The notes: generated by a model not told the origin, from the letters alone. 64,000 nucleotides of DNA from Marinobacterium sediminicola (GCF_022343685.1 NZ_CP092123.1:1612001-1676000); one strand, 5' to 3'. Shown: positions 27,000 to 36,596, counted from the first letter of the stretch. Made by a program: numbers and translations.

Positions 27000-28685
27000 A
27001 TGGATATGACCAAAAACGACAGCACCAAGCCGAACAACTTTATCCACCAGATTATTGAAGATGACCTCGCAAAAGGCCTGAATAATGGGCAGGTGGTGAC
27101 CCGTTTTCCGCCTGAGCCCAATGGCTATCTGCACATTGGTCATGCTAAATCGATCTGTCTGAACTTTGGTACGGCACAACGCTTCAATGGTCAGTGTAAT
27201 CTTCGCTTCGACGACACCAACCCTGAGAAGGAAAGCCAGGAGTATATCGACTCCATAATTGAAGATGTTCGCTGGCTTGGCTTTGAATGGAGTGGTGATA
27301 TTCGTTACAGCTCCGAGTATTTCGATCAGCTGTACGCCTGGGCCGTTCATCTCATCAAGGCAGGCAAAGCCTACGTTGATAGCCTCAGCGCGCATGAGAT
27401 GCGCGAATTTCGCGGCACCCTGACTGAACCAGGTAAAAACAGCCCATACCGTGACCGTAGCGTTGAAGAGAACCTCGAGCTGTTCGAAAAGATGCGCAAT
27501 GGTGATTTCGAGGAGGGTGAGTGTGTCCTCCGTGCGAAGATCGATATGGCTGCGCCCAACATCAATATGCGCGATCCGGTCATTTATCGAATTCGTCATG
27601 CCCATCATCACCAGACCGGCGACAAGTGGTGCATCTATCCTTCCTATGATTTTACGCATGGCCAATCAGATGCGCTGGAAGGCATTACACACTCCATCTG
27701 TACTTTGGAGTTTGAAGACCATCGCCCGCTGTATGACTGGTTCATCAATAATCTGCCGGTGCCGGCTACGCCGCGTCAGTATGAATTCGCTCGTCTGAAC
27801 CTGAATTACACAGTAACCAGTAAGCGTAAGCTGAAGCTGCTCGTCGATGAAGGTCATGTTGATGGCTGGAATGATCCGCGTATGCCAACGATCTCGGGTA
27901 TGCGTCGTCGCGGTTTTACGCCGGCATCCATTCGCAATTTCTGCGAGATGATTGGTGTAACCCGCTCTAATGGAACCGTGGATATGGGGATGCTGGAGGC
28001 TGCGATCCGTGATGATCTGGATGCCAATGCGCCTCGCGCCATGTGTGTCATAGATCCGATCAAGGTTACCATCTCCAACTTTGCTGAAGGCGACGAGGAG
28101 TGGTTTGAGCTGCCGGCGCACCCGAAAGATGAATCCATGGGGATTCGCAAGGTGCCTTTCACGCGCAATCTGCTGATTGAGCGGGAAGACTTCGCCGAAG
28201 AGAAGCCTCGCAAGTGGAAGCGTATGGCGCCGGGTGATGCCGTTCGTCTGCGTGGCTCCTATGTCATTCGTTGCGATGAAGTGATCAAGGATGAGCAGGG
28301 TGAGGTGGTTGAGCTGATTTGTAGCTATGACCCTGCAACCAAGGGCGAAAACCCGACGGATTACAAACCCAATGGTGTTATTCACTGGGTGTCCGCCGAT
28401 AACTCCGTGCCTTGCGAAGTGCGCCTCTATGACCGTCTGTTTACGGAAGCTAACCCTGACGGTGACAAGACGCGTGACTTCCATGAATTCCTGAATCCGG
28501 AATCGCTGAAAGTGATGTCTGAAGCGCGTGCCGAGATTGGGCTTAAGCATGCCGTCACCGAGAGTCGCTATCAGTTCGAGCGTACGGGCTATTTCTGCGT
28601 GGATACAAGCACGACAGAACACAAGCTGGTGTTTAACCGCACCGTTACGCTGCGTGACTCCTGGGCCAAGATTCAGGGTAAATAA
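27000..28685 (+). CDS. glnS: Glutaminyl-tRNA synthetase
   Basis: GlnS charges tRNA-Gln with glutamine. The 561-residue class I synthetase has the HIGH motif in [12 protein letters not shown] and the adenylate-forming core ([26 protein letters not shown]). It closely follows E. coli GlnS (554 residues) along its length. The KMSKS-type loop reads VTSKRKL, with Thr where E. coli has Met (VMSKRKL). The start at 27000 (or ATG 27006) matches E. coli GlnS in length. The longer frame from 26946 begins inside a predicted -10 element. Confidence 0.96.
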   Translation: MDMTKNDSTKPNNFIHQIIEDDLAKGLNNGQVVTRFPPEPNGYLHIGHAKSICLNFGTAQRFNGQCNLRFDDTNPEKESQEYIDSIIEDVRWLGFEWSGDIRYSSEYFDQLYAWAVHLIKAGKAYVDSLSAHEMREFRGTLTEPGKNSPYRDRSVEENLELFEKMRNGDFEEGECVLRAKIDMAAPNINMRDPVIYRIRHAHHHQTGDKWCIYPSYDFTHGQSDALEGITHSICTLEFEDHRPLYDWFINNLPVPATPRQYEFARLNLNYTVTSKRKLKLLVDEGHVDGWNDPRMPTISGMRRRGFTPASIRNFCEMIGVTRSNGTVDMGMLEAAIRDDLDANAPRAMCVIDPIKVTISNFAEGDEEWFELPAHPKDESMGIRKVPFTRNLLIEREDFAEEKPRKWKRMAPGDAVRLRGSYVIRCDEVIKDEQGEVVELICSYDPATKGENPTDYKPNGVIHWVSADNSVPCEVRLYDRLFTEANPDGDKTRDFHEFLNPESLKVMSEARAEIGLKHAVTESRYQFERTGYFCVDTSTTEHKLVFNRTVTLRDSWAKIQGK

Positions 28686-28688
28686 AAG

Positions 28689-29573
28689 ATGCGGTTGAGA
28701 GCGGGCGCGGCGCGCTTGCTGGTGGCTATGGCACTGCTGGCAGGTGGCTGTGCGTCCACCATGCTCACGACACAGTATCCCGTGCTTTCAGTTGAGCGCA
28801 CGGCGTTGTTGGTCAGTGAAATCAGTGAAACGTCCGGGCTGGCTGCGCAGGGCAGTCAGCTTTGGACCCACAATGACAGTGGTGACCGGCCGCGTCTGTA
28901 CAAAATCTCACCTGAGAAGGGCGAGGTTGTTCAGCGTCGCGCTGTTCTGGATGCGCTGAATTTCGATTGGGAAGAATTGGCGCAGGATCGGGATTACCTT
29001 CATATTTTTGACTGCGGCAATAATGCTGGGCTGCGGGAATGGATGCAGGTTTACTCGGTTCGCTGGGATGATCTTGCCACTGATACCGAGGAAGCAGTGC
29101 CTTCGCGCCTGACCGAGTTCAGGTTTGCGGATGCCCAGCCTTCAGCGGGTGTGCATGAGCATAACAACGATTGCGAGGCGGCCACTGCGGTCGGTGATGA
29201 GCTCTGGGTATTCAGCAAGAACTGGCAGGATCAGCAGACCCGTCTGTATAGGCTGTCAGCGGATGGTGAGCGCCATGCTCTGGTGAGTCAGGCTGCTTAC
29301 CCGGTTGGCGGTTTGATAACCGCGGCTGATTACGACCCTGATCGTCAACGCCTGGTGTTGCTGGGTTATACCCGGAATCGCTTTAGTTCGTCGGCTTTTA
29401 TCTGGTTGATACCGGTCGTTCAGAATGCGCCGGATTGGTCAAATGCTCGTCGCCATCCGCTTTCGCCAGCAGGGCAGTGGGAAGCAGTGCTTTGGCGTCC
29501 TGATGGTCTCGTGTTGACGCGGGAATCCAGTCTGCTGGGACAGAGTTGGCTTGGGTTCATCCCGTTGCCCTGA
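28689..29573 (+). CDS. Predicted lipoprotein, probably beta-propeller
   Basis: A 294-residue protein with a lipoprotein signal (LLAGGCAS), making Cys21 the lipidated residue; the next residues do not signal inner-membrane retention. The mature part has repeated blocks typical of propeller proteins, such as SGLAAQGSQLWTHNDSGDRP, NFDWEELAQDRDYLHIFDCG, DCEAATAVGDELWVFSKNW and GGLITAADYDPDRQRLVLLGY. The first two resemble SdiA-regulated/esterase-like propeller families. No enzymatic function can be assigned. It follows glnS by three bases and is probably cotranscribed with it. Confidence 0.75.
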   Translation: MRLRAGAARLLVAMALLAGGCASTMLTTQYPVLSVERTALLVSEISETSGLAAQGSQLWTHNDSGDRPRLYKISPEKGEVVQRRAVLDALNFDWEELAQDRDYLHIFDCGNNAGLREWMQVYSVRWDDLATDTEEAVPSRLTEFRFADAQPSAGVHEHNNDCEAATAVGDELWVFSKNWQDQQTRLYRLSADGERHALVSQAAYPVGGLITAADYDPDRQRLVLLGYTRNRFSSSAFIWLIPVVQNAPDWSNARRHPLSPAGQWEAVLWRPDGLVLTRESSLLGQSWLGFIPLP

Positions 29574-29618
29574 TCGCAGTTGCTTGAATCTTCAGGCATA
29601 ATCCTGAAATATTTTTGT

Positions 29619-29640
29619 CCCGCCCTGGGGCGGGTCTCTT
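29619..29640 (+). terminator. Weak terminator-like hairpin before cysS
   Basis: CCCGCC-CTGG-GGCGGG (29619-29634) is followed by TCTCTTGATTTT. The stem is strong but the U-tract is broken, so termination is uncertain. Confidence 0.35.
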
Positions 29641-29666
29641 GATTTTACAGAATTCGGCTGACCCTA

Positions 29667-31058
29667 ATGCTTCATATCTACAATACCCTGACCAACAGCA
29701 AGACGCTATTTACTCCGATCGAGCCGGGCAAAATCCGCATGTATGTATGTGGTGTCACGGTCTATGACTTCTGCCATATTGGTCATGCACGCGTTATGGT
29801 GGCTTTTGATGTCATCACCCGTTACCTGCGAGCGCGTGGCTGGAATGTTGATTATGTGCGCAACATCACCGATGTGGATGACAAGATCATTCGCCGTGCG
29901 GCTGAGAATGGTGAAACCGTTGAGCAGTTGACGGAGCGCATGATTGCAGCAATGCATGAAGATGAAAGTCGGCTCAATGTGCTGCGTCCAGATCAGGAGC
30001 CACGTGCTACGGCTCATATCGGTGACATTATTGATATGGTGAGCACGTTGATCGATAAGGGCTTTGCTTACGCTGCAGACAATGGTGACGTTTACTACCG
30101 TGTTGAAAAATTTGAAAGCTATGGTCGGCTGACCAATAAGGTTATCGAGGATCTGCGGTCCGGCGCTCGGGTTGAGGTTGGGGAAGCCAAGGAAAGCCCG
30201 CTGGACTTCGTGCTTTGGAAAGCAGCCAAGGCGGGTGAGGTGAGCTGGGAGTCTCCATGGGGAGCAGGGCGCCCGGGTTGGCATATTGAATGCTCCGCGA
30301 TGTCCAAGTGCTGCCTGGGAGACAGCTTTGATATTCATGGTGGTGGGCCTGATTTGCCGTTTCCACATCACGAGAACGAAATTGCCCAGTCTGAGGCTGC
30401 CAACGGCTGTACCTACGCAAACTTTTGGATGCATGCAGGTCCTGTGCGAATGGGCAAGGAAAAAATGTCCAAGTCGCTTGGCAACTTCTTCACCATTCGC
30501 GAAGTGCTGAAGCACTATAACGCCGAGGTGGTACGCTACTTCCTTGCAAGTGTGCACTACCGTAGTTATATCGACTACTCACAAGACGGCTTGAAAGAAG
30601 CCCAGAGTGCGCTTGAGCGTTTCTATCAGGCCCTTGCTTCAGTCGAGGCTGCAGAGACTTCTGAAGGGCTTGATAATGACTTTGAATCACGCTTTTTTGA
30701 GGCGATGGATGATGACTTCAATACTCCGCGTGCATTGGCAGTCTTGTTCGAGCTGGTGAGTGAACTTAACAAGTCTGTTCGTGAGGGGCATGCTGATGCT
30801 CCGGCTCTGGCTGCACAGCTTAAACAGCTTGCGGGTATGATCGGTTTGCTAGAGCAGTCTCCCAGGGCTTTCCTTCAGGGAGAGGCTGGAGAAGGTGATC
30901 TGACCTCCGATGAGGTAGAGGCTCTGATTGAACAGCGTAATCAGGCACGCAAGGACAAGGATTTTGCAGAGGCTGACCGTGTACGTGACCTGCTTGCTGA
31001 AAAGGGAATCGTGCTCAAGGATGGTCGCGAGGGAACCAGCTGGTACCGGGAACAATAA
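29667..31058 (+). CDS. cysS: Cysteinyl-tRNA synthetase
   Basis: CysS charges tRNA-Cys with cysteine. The 463-residue class I enzyme has the HIGH motif in CHIGHARVMVAFD and the KMSKS motif in KEKMSKSLGNFFTIRE. The zinc site uses a Cys in MYVCGVTVYD, a Cys in WHIECSAMS, and His/Glu in PFPHHENEIAQSE, which sits next to DIHGGGPDL. The C-terminal DALR-type helical domain ends FAEADRVRDLLAEKGI. Length equals the family norm. Confidence 0.97.
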   Translation: MLHIYNTLTNSKTLFTPIEPGKIRMYVCGVTVYDFCHIGHARVMVAFDVITRYLRARGWNVDYVRNITDVDDKIIRRAAENGETVEQLTERMIAAMHEDESRLNVLRPDQEPRATAHIGDIIDMVSTLIDKGFAYAADNGDVYYRVEKFESYGRLTNKVIEDLRSGARVEVGEAKESPLDFVLWKAAKAGEVSWESPWGAGRPGWHIECSAMSKCCLGDSFDIHGGGPDLPFPHHENEIAQSEAANGCTYANFWMHAGPVRMGKEKMSKSLGNFFTIREVLKHYNAEVVRYFLASVHYRSYIDYSQDGLKEAQSALERFYQALASVEAAETSEGLDNDFESRFFEAMDDDFNTPRALAVLFELVSELNKSVREGHADAPALAAQLKQLAGMIGLLEQSPRAFLQGEAGEGDLTSDEVEALIEQRNQARKDKDFAEADRVRDLLAEKGIVLKDGREGTSWYREQ

Positions 31059-31084
31059 TCGGTAACGGTGTCGTTTTCATTGGG

Positions 31085-31110
31085 GCGCCGCCTTTGGGTG
31101 GCGCTTTTTT
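31085..31110 (+). terminator. Terminator of cysS
   Basis: An 8-bp stem GCGCCGCC/GGTGGCGC (one G-T pair) with the loop TTTG is followed by six T. Its U-tract touches the stop codon of the convergent sensor gene. Confidence 0.9.
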
Positions 31111-33370
31111 ATGCCTGATCTGCGCGATTTTTTGCTACCAGCATCAGGCTCTCAAGGTCGCAGCCGTCCTCCGGATAGCGAGCGATGGCAACAGTGATAT
31201 CGGTTCTGCTCTCGCTCGCAGGAGGCAGGTGCTTGAGAATGTATTTTCTCAATTGGGCGCCATCGCAGACCGATGCTGTTCCGTCCTTGGCTATGGCCAG
31301 TTCATGATCGCTCAGGAGTGCAACCCTGATGTTGTTGGTCGCTGATTCCAGTATCTGTGCAACCAGTGAAAGTCGCTCAAGTTGATCATGATTTTTGTCG
31401 GTCCCATCAACAGGCGTGCTTGGGTGTCCGATTCGGATGATGCCAACCTCAAAGGGTGTATTTGTCTCTTTGGCTCTGCGCAGATCGCTCTCGGCACTGG
31501 CATGGAAATGAAGGCGATTAGGCAGTTTGGACGGCTGTTGCGCAGTCGTGGAGCTGACATCTATTTCGAGGCCATCGCGTTGTTGGGTTACATCACGCAT
31601 AAAGCAGACGAAATGGGTTATATCCTGTGTCTCGTTGCGCAATGAATGTATTTCGGTTTCCTGAATATAAAGTTGTCCATTCTTGCGCCGATTGACAATG
31701 TCACCGCGCCAGAAACCATTCCCTTTTGCGGATGACCAGAGCTTGTAGAAAAACTCACTGCTGTGATGCCCTGCATTGAGCAGATCGGGAGTGCGCCCGA
31801 TGACGCTTTTGCTGCTGTAACCGGTAAGGCGTTGAAACGAAGGGTTTGCCATCTCGATCTTGCCTCGGTTATCCGTAACCATGATCGAGTCCGCGCTATG
31901 TTCAAACAGGGTGCTTGCCATTCTGTGCTCAAGCCGCTGCTGCTTGGCTGCAGTGATATCCCTGAATACGACCTGTATGCCCTCCTGGCCCTGATAGTTG
32001 ATCAGTGAGCTTGATACTTCTGCCATGAATGGCTGGCCATTGCAGCGCAAAAGGAGCTGCTCGGCGGGTTCAAGCGGTGAGCCGCTGCTCAGGATTTCGC
32101 GTCGTCGCTCAACAAATTCAATGCTCGTGGGATGAACTAGCTCAGTAATGTCACGCTGATAAAGTTCATCAGGGGACCCGCAGCCAAAAAGGCGAGCAGC
32201 GTGCTGATTCGCAAGTTCTACCTTGCCATTTACATGTACAACAATCGCTTCAGGAGACTGGGCGAAAAGGGATTCATAGCGTTGATACATCTCTTCAGCC
32301 TGTGCTGCCATGTTTCGGCTGAGCTGAAGGGCTTGTTGTCGAGTGACAATAAAGAACATTGAAATCAGTGTGAGCATCAGCGTGATCGAGATGCCTGACA
32401 TCAGGGTAGCGGTATCATAGTGACGACTAAAGGCTGAGATGGCGCTCGGATCCAGACTGGAAATGCGCAGAGTCAGCGAGTGTTTGCCGATAGTGATAAT
32501 ACGGGTCATGCTGAGCAAGGGGGGGGTATTGCCGAGATCGGGATGAGTATCGAAACCGGGAGTTTCCAAAGACTCGCGCGTATCGATCAGCTGGATACGC
32601 ATGGGAGTAGGCAAGTCCTCAAGGCTGGAATTGATCAGCATGCTCATGCTGAACCCAATGGTCACGACGCCAAGAAAATGCGTTTCACCGTCACTCAGTA
32701 CTGATCGAACAGGCAGCATCTGGAGGTAATCCAGGGAATTGATATCAGTCGGCAGCAGGGATAAGGGCCGGCTCAAAACCATCTTGCCCGTGCGCAGGGT
32801 TTCCAGTACAGCCTGACGGCGTTTTTCCTCGCTCATGATATCGTAGCCGAGTACGCGATCTTCAATGCTTTTGGGTACAAGATGCATAACCACCAGACTG
32901 GGTTGATTGTCAGCCGGTGGTGGAAAAATCGTCAGTTTACGGGAGTTGTTCCGGTTGAACTCATCTATAAATGTCTCACGGCTATGTGCCGCGATGAAGC
33001 GTGTGAAGCTGAGGCCAACGACGCCAATATCACCGTAATTCACGTTGAATGAATCGAACATGCGATGCCAGCGTACATTCAGCTCGGCAGAGTTGAGCGA
33101 TGGGTTGTTCAGAACCAGTCCGCGCCCAGCCATCATTAACAGGGAAAATCGGTCGACTTTTTCCTGAATAACGCGTGTGGTCTGCTGTACCGTGGCTTGA
33201 AAGCGATCCTGGAGGCGTTCCCGAGACTGTTTGGCGAAATGGGATGACAGGTAAAAACTGAGCGCCAGTCCCGAGACGAGAATCAGTAATGCAAGTACCG
33301 GGCTTTGCCAAAATTGAAGGTGACGACGGCTATCCCTGGAGCTTTCATCAAGCTTGGCGTCAATTTGCAT
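31109..33370 (-). CDS. Membrane sensor with CHASE, two PAS domains and a degenerate GGDEF domain
   Basis: A 753-residue inner-membrane protein. A membrane helix at about 21-43 and another at about 322-342 enclose a periplasmic CHASE-type ligand domain (RGLVLNNPSL, GYDIMSEEKRRQAVLETLRTG). Two cytoplasmic PAS domains follow (about 360-470 and 483-600). The C-terminal 140 residues align with a diguanylate cyclase domain (KLPNRLHFHASAESDLRRAK, TDITVAIARYPEDGCDLESLM). Where GGDEF belongs the sequence is LLSDHELAI, and the final ADxAMYxAK helix is shortened. It should not make cyclic di-GMP and may act as a sensor or scaffold. Confidence 0.85.
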   Translation of the reverse strand: MQIDAKLDESSRDSRRHLQFWQSPVLALLILVSGLALSFYLSSHFAKQSRERLQDRFQATVQQTTRVIQEKVDRFSLLMMAGRGLVLNNPSLNSAELNVRWHRMFDSFNVNYGDIGVVGLSFTRFIAAHSRETFIDEFNRNNSRKLTIFPPPADNQPSLVVMHLVPKSIEDRVLGYDIMSEEKRRQAVLETLRTGKMVLSRPLSLLPTDINSLDYLQMLPVRSVLSDGETHFLGVVTIGFSMSMLINSSLEDLPTPMRIQLIDTRESLETPGFDTHPDLGNTPPLLSMTRIITIGKHSLTLRISSLDPSAISAFSRHYDTATLMSGISITLMLTLISMFFIVTRQQALQLSRNMAAQAEEMYQRYESLFAQSPEAIVVHVNGKVELANQHAARLFGCGSPDELYQRDITELVHPTSIEFVERRREILSSGSPLEPAEQLLLRCNGQPFMAEVSSSLINYQGQEGIQVVFRDITAAKQQRLEHRMASTLFEHSADSIMVTDNRGKIEMANPSFQRLTGYSSKSVIGRTPDLLNAGHHSSEFFYKLWSSAKGNGFWRGDIVNRRKNGQLYIQETEIHSLRNETQDITHFVCFMRDVTQQRDGLEIDVSSTTAQQPSKLPNRLHFHASAESDLRRAKETNTPFEVGIIRIGHPSTPVDGTDKNHDQLERLSLVAQILESATNNIRVALLSDHELAIAKDGTASVCDGAQLRKYILKHLPPASESRTDITVAIARYPEDGCDLESLMLVAKNRADQA

Positions 33371-33448
33371 CCTGCAGGTCCTGCTTTTTGTGGGGCTGTG
33401 AGGTCTGTTGGCTCAGTCAGGCCGCCGAAAGATAGCGTAGTAAGAAAT

Positions 33449-33475
33449 GCCCGACTTGAGTGTGGCAAGTCGGGC
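33449..33475 (-). terminator. Probable terminator of folD
   Basis: A perfect 10-bp stem GCCCGACTTG/CAAGTCGGGC with a 7-base loop lies 8 bases beyond the folD stop. On the - strand it is followed by ATTTCTTAC, a short U-rich tail. Confidence 0.6.
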
Positions 33476-33482
33476 GTAATGA

Positions 33483-34337
33483 TCAGTCATCCAGTCGATT
33501 GGCGGCTTCAAGCGTGTTTTCCATCAAGCTTGCGACGGTCATGGGGCCGACGCCGCCAGGTACAGGTGTGATCCAGCCTGCACGTGCGGCAGCAGGTTCA
33601 TACTCAACATCACCGACCAGACGTCCGTCATCCAGACGATTAATGCCTACATCAATGACGATTGCACCCGGTTTGATCCAGTCACCTTTGACCAGTCCGG
33701 GGATTCCGACACCCACTACAACAATGTCAGCGCGGCGTACATGCGCTTCGAGGTCGCGAGTGAAGCGGTGAGTTGTGGTGGTCGTACAGCCGGCCAGCAA
33801 GAGCTCAAGTGTCATTGGGCGTCCGACGATATTCGATGCACCAACAATGACTGCTTCCTGACCATGAAGGTCAACTCCGGTGGACGCCAGCAGGGTCATG
33901 ACACCTTTAGGAGTGCACGGGCGGAGTACAGGGATGCGCTGTGCCAGTCGTCCCAGGTTGAAAGCATGAAAGCCATCTACATCCTTGTCAGGGCGGATTC
34001 GCTCCAGTACTTCGGTGGAATCCAGGTGGGCAGGCAGTGGAAGCTGGACCAGAATGCCATCCACTTCGGAATCGTTGTTCAGGTCATCGACCAGCTGCAG
34101 CAGTTCTTCGCGAGCTGTCTCGGCGGGCAGGTCATACGCTTTTGATGTAATGCCTACCTCGGTACAGGCGTTCTTTTTGTTGCGAACATATACTTGGGAG
34201 GCAGGGTCGCTGCCAACCAGAACTACAGCCAGGCAGGGCGCGCGCTTGCCAGCCTCCAGGCGGGCGTCAATACCTGCGCGAACCTGTTGACGGACTTGGG
34301 CAGCGATCTGTTTGCCATCAATGATCTGAGCGCTCAT
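33483..34337 (-). CDS. folD: Bifunctional methylenetetrahydrofolate dehydrogenase/cyclohydrolase
   Basis: FolD interconverts 5,10-methylene- and 10-formyl-tetrahydrofolate using NADP, supplying one-carbon units for purines and formyl-Met-tRNA. The 284-residue protein matches E. coli FolD along its length. It has the substrate segments [13 protein letters not shown] and [10 protein letters not shown], the NADP loop [13 protein letters not shown], and the closing [19 protein letters not shown]. The start is set at 34337 ([12 protein letters not shown]), matching the E. coli N-terminus. The longer frame from 34364 adds nine residues without support. Confidence 0.95.
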   Translation of the reverse strand: MSAQIIDGKQIAAQVRQQVRAGIDARLEAGKRAPCLAVVLVGSDPASQVYVRNKKNACTEVGITSKAYDLPAETAREELLQLVDDLNNDSEVDGILVQLPLPAHLDSTEVLERIRPDKDVDGFHAFNLGRLAQRIPVLRPCTPKGVMTLLASTGVDLHGQEAVIVGASNIVGRPMTLELLLAGCTTTTTHRFTRDLEAHVRRADIVVVGVGIPGLVKGDWIKPGAIVIDVGINRLDDGRLVGDVEYEPAAARAGWITPVPGGVGPMTVASLMENTLEAANRLDD

Positions 34338-34479
34338 GAGTGAGGTCTTTTCCTTTAAGTACATTGTAGATGCAGAGAATGCGCTGATTTTCTCATCTTT
34401 ATCGTCTGGGAGCCAATGGACTTTTATCGCTCTTTTGGTTACAGGGTGTTGTTATTGTTAAAAAAATTAAAAAAAGGTG

Positions 34480-34508
34480 TTGACGCTCAAAAGAAGCGTG
34501 TCTAATAT
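34480..34508 (+). promoter_or_regulatory. Sigma-70 promoter of the tRNA operon
   Basis: TTGACG (34480-34485), a 17-base spacer and TAATAT (34503-34508) are followed by a C-rich discriminator, 50 bases before the first tRNA. An AT-rich stretch just upstream (34456-34476) could act as an UP element. Confidence 0.75.
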
Positions 34509-34557
34509 ACGCACCTCCTCGACACGGGGACTTACTCAAGGCGAGGCGGCGTGTTAT

Positions 34558-34634
34558 GCGCTCGTAGCTCAACCGGATAGAGCAACGGCCTTCTAAGCCG
34601 TAGGTTGCAGGTTCGAGTCCTGCCGGGCGTGCCA
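34558..34634 (+). tRNA. tRNA-Arg (anticodon TCT)
   Basis: A 77-base tRNA with a paired acceptor stem (GCGCTCG/CGGGCGT), anticodon loop CTTCTAA giving TCT, T-loop GTTCGAGTC and an encoded 3' CCA. It reads AGA/AGG codons. Confidence 0.97.
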
Positions 34635-34668
34635 GGTCGTCTGGATGGTTGAGTAAAAAGAGGTTGTG

Positions 34669-34744
34669 GTGGGCGTAGCTCAGTTGGTAGAGCCCCGGAT
34701 TGTGATTCCGGTGGTCGTGGGTTCGAGCCCCATCGTCCACCCCA
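34669..34744 (+). tRNA. tRNA-His (anticodon GTG), first copy
   Basis: A 76-base tRNA with acceptor stem GTGGGCG/CGTCCAC, loop TTGTGAT giving GTG, an encoded CCA and the histidine-type C discriminator. G at 34668 provides the extra 5' G. It is identical to the copy at 34886. Confidence 0.97.
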
Positions 34745-34777
34745 TTACCTCAGGCAACATCATCGGCGTTTGCTGAT

Positions 34778-34862
34778 GCGGACGTGGTGGAATTGGTAGA
34801 CACGCTGGATTTAGGTTCCAGTGCCGCAAGGTGTGAGAGTTCGAGTCTCTCCGTCCGCACCA
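34778..34862 (+). tRNA. tRNA-Leu (anticodon TAG)
   Basis: An 85-base type II tRNA with a long variable arm. The acceptor stem is GCGGACG/CGTCCGC, the anticodon loop TTTAGGT gives TAG, and CCA is encoded. It reads CUA-type codons. Confidence 0.97.
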
Positions 34863-34885
34863 TGAACACCCGATACACTAATGTG

Positions 34886-34961
34886 GTGGGCGTAGCTCAG
34901 TTGGTAGAGCCCCGGATTGTGATTCCGGTGGTCGTGGGTTCGAGCCCCATCGTCCACCCCA
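34886..34961 (+). tRNA. tRNA-His (anticodon GTG), second copy
   Basis: Identical over all 76 bases to the copy at 34669, including the encoded CCA, with G at 34885 as the extra 5' residue. It ends the tRNA operon. The duplication probably arose within the cluster. Confidence 0.97.
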
Positions 34962-35054
34962 GTGTATCTCCTCCTTGTATCCTATCTTATTGTTTCAATT
35001 CCAATTTCGGCGCTATTGTGCGCTGTTTTTGCGTTCTGTTATGCGGCGTTTTGC

Positions 35055-35083
35055 TTGACTAATGGCTGCGCTTGCATGAAAAT
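35055..35083 (+). promoter_or_regulatory. Possible sigma-70 promoter of tig
   Basis: TTGACT (35055-35060), a 17-base spacer and GAAAAT (35078-35083) lie about 100 bases before the tig start. A better -10 (TAGAAT, 35093-35098) lacks a matched -35. Read-through from the tRNA operon is also possible. Confidence 0.3.
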
Positions 35084-35184
35084 TTCGCGCTTTAGAATTT
35101 TTGGCTCTGCTGGTCGGTCGTTCTATATTAAGACGAGCCTGCAGGTCGCTACATCATGCTGCAAAACTATTTGTGAGGATCTCC

Positions 35185-36528
35185 ATGCAAGTTTCTGTTG
35201 AAACGACTTCCGGCCTTGAGCGTCAGATGACCATCACTGTTCCGGCTGAGCGCATCGACCAGGACGTCGACAAACTGGTTGCTCAGCAGGCACGCACTCG
35301 CCGTCTGGATGGCTTCCGTCCGGGTAAAGTACCGCCCAAGGTGATCAAGCGCATGTTTGGCAGCGCGATCCGTCAGGACGTCCTGGGTCAGGTAGTTCAG
35401 GAAACCTTCTACACCGCTGTTGAGCAGGAAAAACTGCAGCCGGCTGGTGGCCCGAGCATCGAATTCAAGAACGACAAAGAAGGCGAAGATCTGCAGTACG
35501 TCGCTACTTTCGAAGTGTACCCGGAGATCGAACTCAAGGATCTCAGCGGTGTTGAGCTTGAAAAGCAGACTGCCGAAATCGCTGACGCTGATCTGGACAA
35601 AATGATCGAAACTCTGCAGAAGCAGCAGGCCAACTGGGTTGAAGTTGACCGCGCTGCTGCTGATGGCGATCGCATCAAGATCGATTTTGAAGGTTTCATC
35701 GATGGTGAAGCGTTTGAAGGCGGCAAGGCTGAAGGCCACGATCTGGTACTGGGCTCCGGCGCAATGATTCCGGGTTTCGAAGCCGGTCTGGAAGGTAAAA
35801 AGGCGGGCGAAGAGTTCGATCTGGAAGTTAGCTTCCCAGAAGACTACCACGCTGAAAACCTGAAAGGTAAAGCAGCCGTATTCAAAACCAAGGTACAGTC
35901 CGTATCTGCTCAGGAGCTGCCGGAACTGAATGAAGAGTTCTTCTCTCGTTTCGGTATCGAAGAGAAGGATCTGGACGGCTTCAAAGGTGAAGTTCGCAAG
36001 AATATGGAACGTGAACTGAAGCAGGCTCTTAAGATGAAGCTGAAGGATCAGGTCTTCACGCAGCTGCTGAAAGTAAACGACATCGAAGTACCGTCTGCTC
36101 TGATCGACAGCGAAATCGACAACCTGCGTCGCCAGGCGATCCAGCAGTTCGGTGGTCCGAACGCCAACATCGATCCGAACATGCTGCCGAAGGAAATGTT
36201 CGAAGATCAGGCCAAGCGTCGTGTTAGCGTCGGTCTGCTGGTGCAGGAAGTGGTTAAAACTGCTGAGCTGAAAGCCGACGAAGATCGCGTTCGTGAAACT
36301 ATTGAAGAAATGGCTTCTACTTACCAGGATGCCCAGCAGGTCATCGACTGGTACTACGGTAACGACCAGATCCTGAACCAGATCAAGAGCCTGGTACTGG
36401 AAGATCAGGTAGTTGATCATCTTGTTGCATCTGCTAAAGTCACTGAAAAGGTAGTTCCTTATGAGGAAGCCATTCAGCCGGCACAGCAGCAGGCAGAAGC
36501 TGCTGAAGCAGAAGAAAGCGAAGCCTGA
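35185..36528 (+). CDS. tig: Trigger factor, ribosome-associated chaperone
   Basis: Trigger factor binds the ribosome exit tunnel and shields nascent chains. The 447-residue protein has the N-terminal ribosome-binding domain with the signature loop GFRPGKVPPKVI near residue 45, and a central FKBP-type prolyl isomerase domain (about 150-240; DFEGFIDGEAFEGGKAE). The helical C-terminal chaperone domain follows, and the last 20 residues are Ala/Glu-rich. The ATG at 35185 (MQVSVETTSG) has GAGGAT upstream; the longer frame from 35101 adds an unconserved tail. It begins the conserved tig-clpP-clpX order. Confidence 0.96.
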   Translation: MQVSVETTSGLERQMTITVPAERIDQDVDKLVAQQARTRRLDGFRPGKVPPKVIKRMFGSAIRQDVLGQVVQETFYTAVEQEKLQPAGGPSIEFKNDKEGEDLQYVATFEVYPEIELKDLSGVELEKQTAEIADADLDKMIETLQKQQANWVEVDRAAADGDRIKIDFEGFIDGEAFEGGKAEGHDLVLGSGAMIPGFEAGLEGKKAGEEFDLEVSFPEDYHAENLKGKAAVFKTKVQSVSAQELPELNEEFFSRFGIEEKDLDGFKGEVRKNMERELKQALKMKLKDQVFTQLLKVNDIEVPSALIDSEIDNLRRQAIQQFGGPNANIDPNMLPKEMFEDQAKRRVSVGLLVQEVVKTAELKADEDRVRETIEEMASTYQDAQQVIDWYYGNDQILNQIKSLVLEDQVVDHLVASAKVTEKVVPYEEAIQPAQQQAEAAEAEESEA

Positions 36529-36561
36529 TCCGGATTCCCGGTCAGGGCGTAAGCCATAAGG

Positions 36562-36596
36562 AAAACGACAGTTGGCTTGGCTGACTGTCGTTTTTT
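36562..36596 (+). terminator. Terminator between tig and clpP
   Basis: A 9-bp stem AACGACAGT/ACTGTCGTT (36564-36572 with 36584-36592) is followed by a run of six T. It lies 13 bases before the clpP Shine-Dalgarno sequence, so clpP needs read-through or its own promoter. Confidence 0.8.

Noticed and set aside
35167-36420. Long open frame (417 codons) on the - strand opposite tig
   Set aside because: It is a mirror of the strongly biased codon use of tig. Its translation is rich in Phe, Leu and Val without any family motif and it has no ribosome site.
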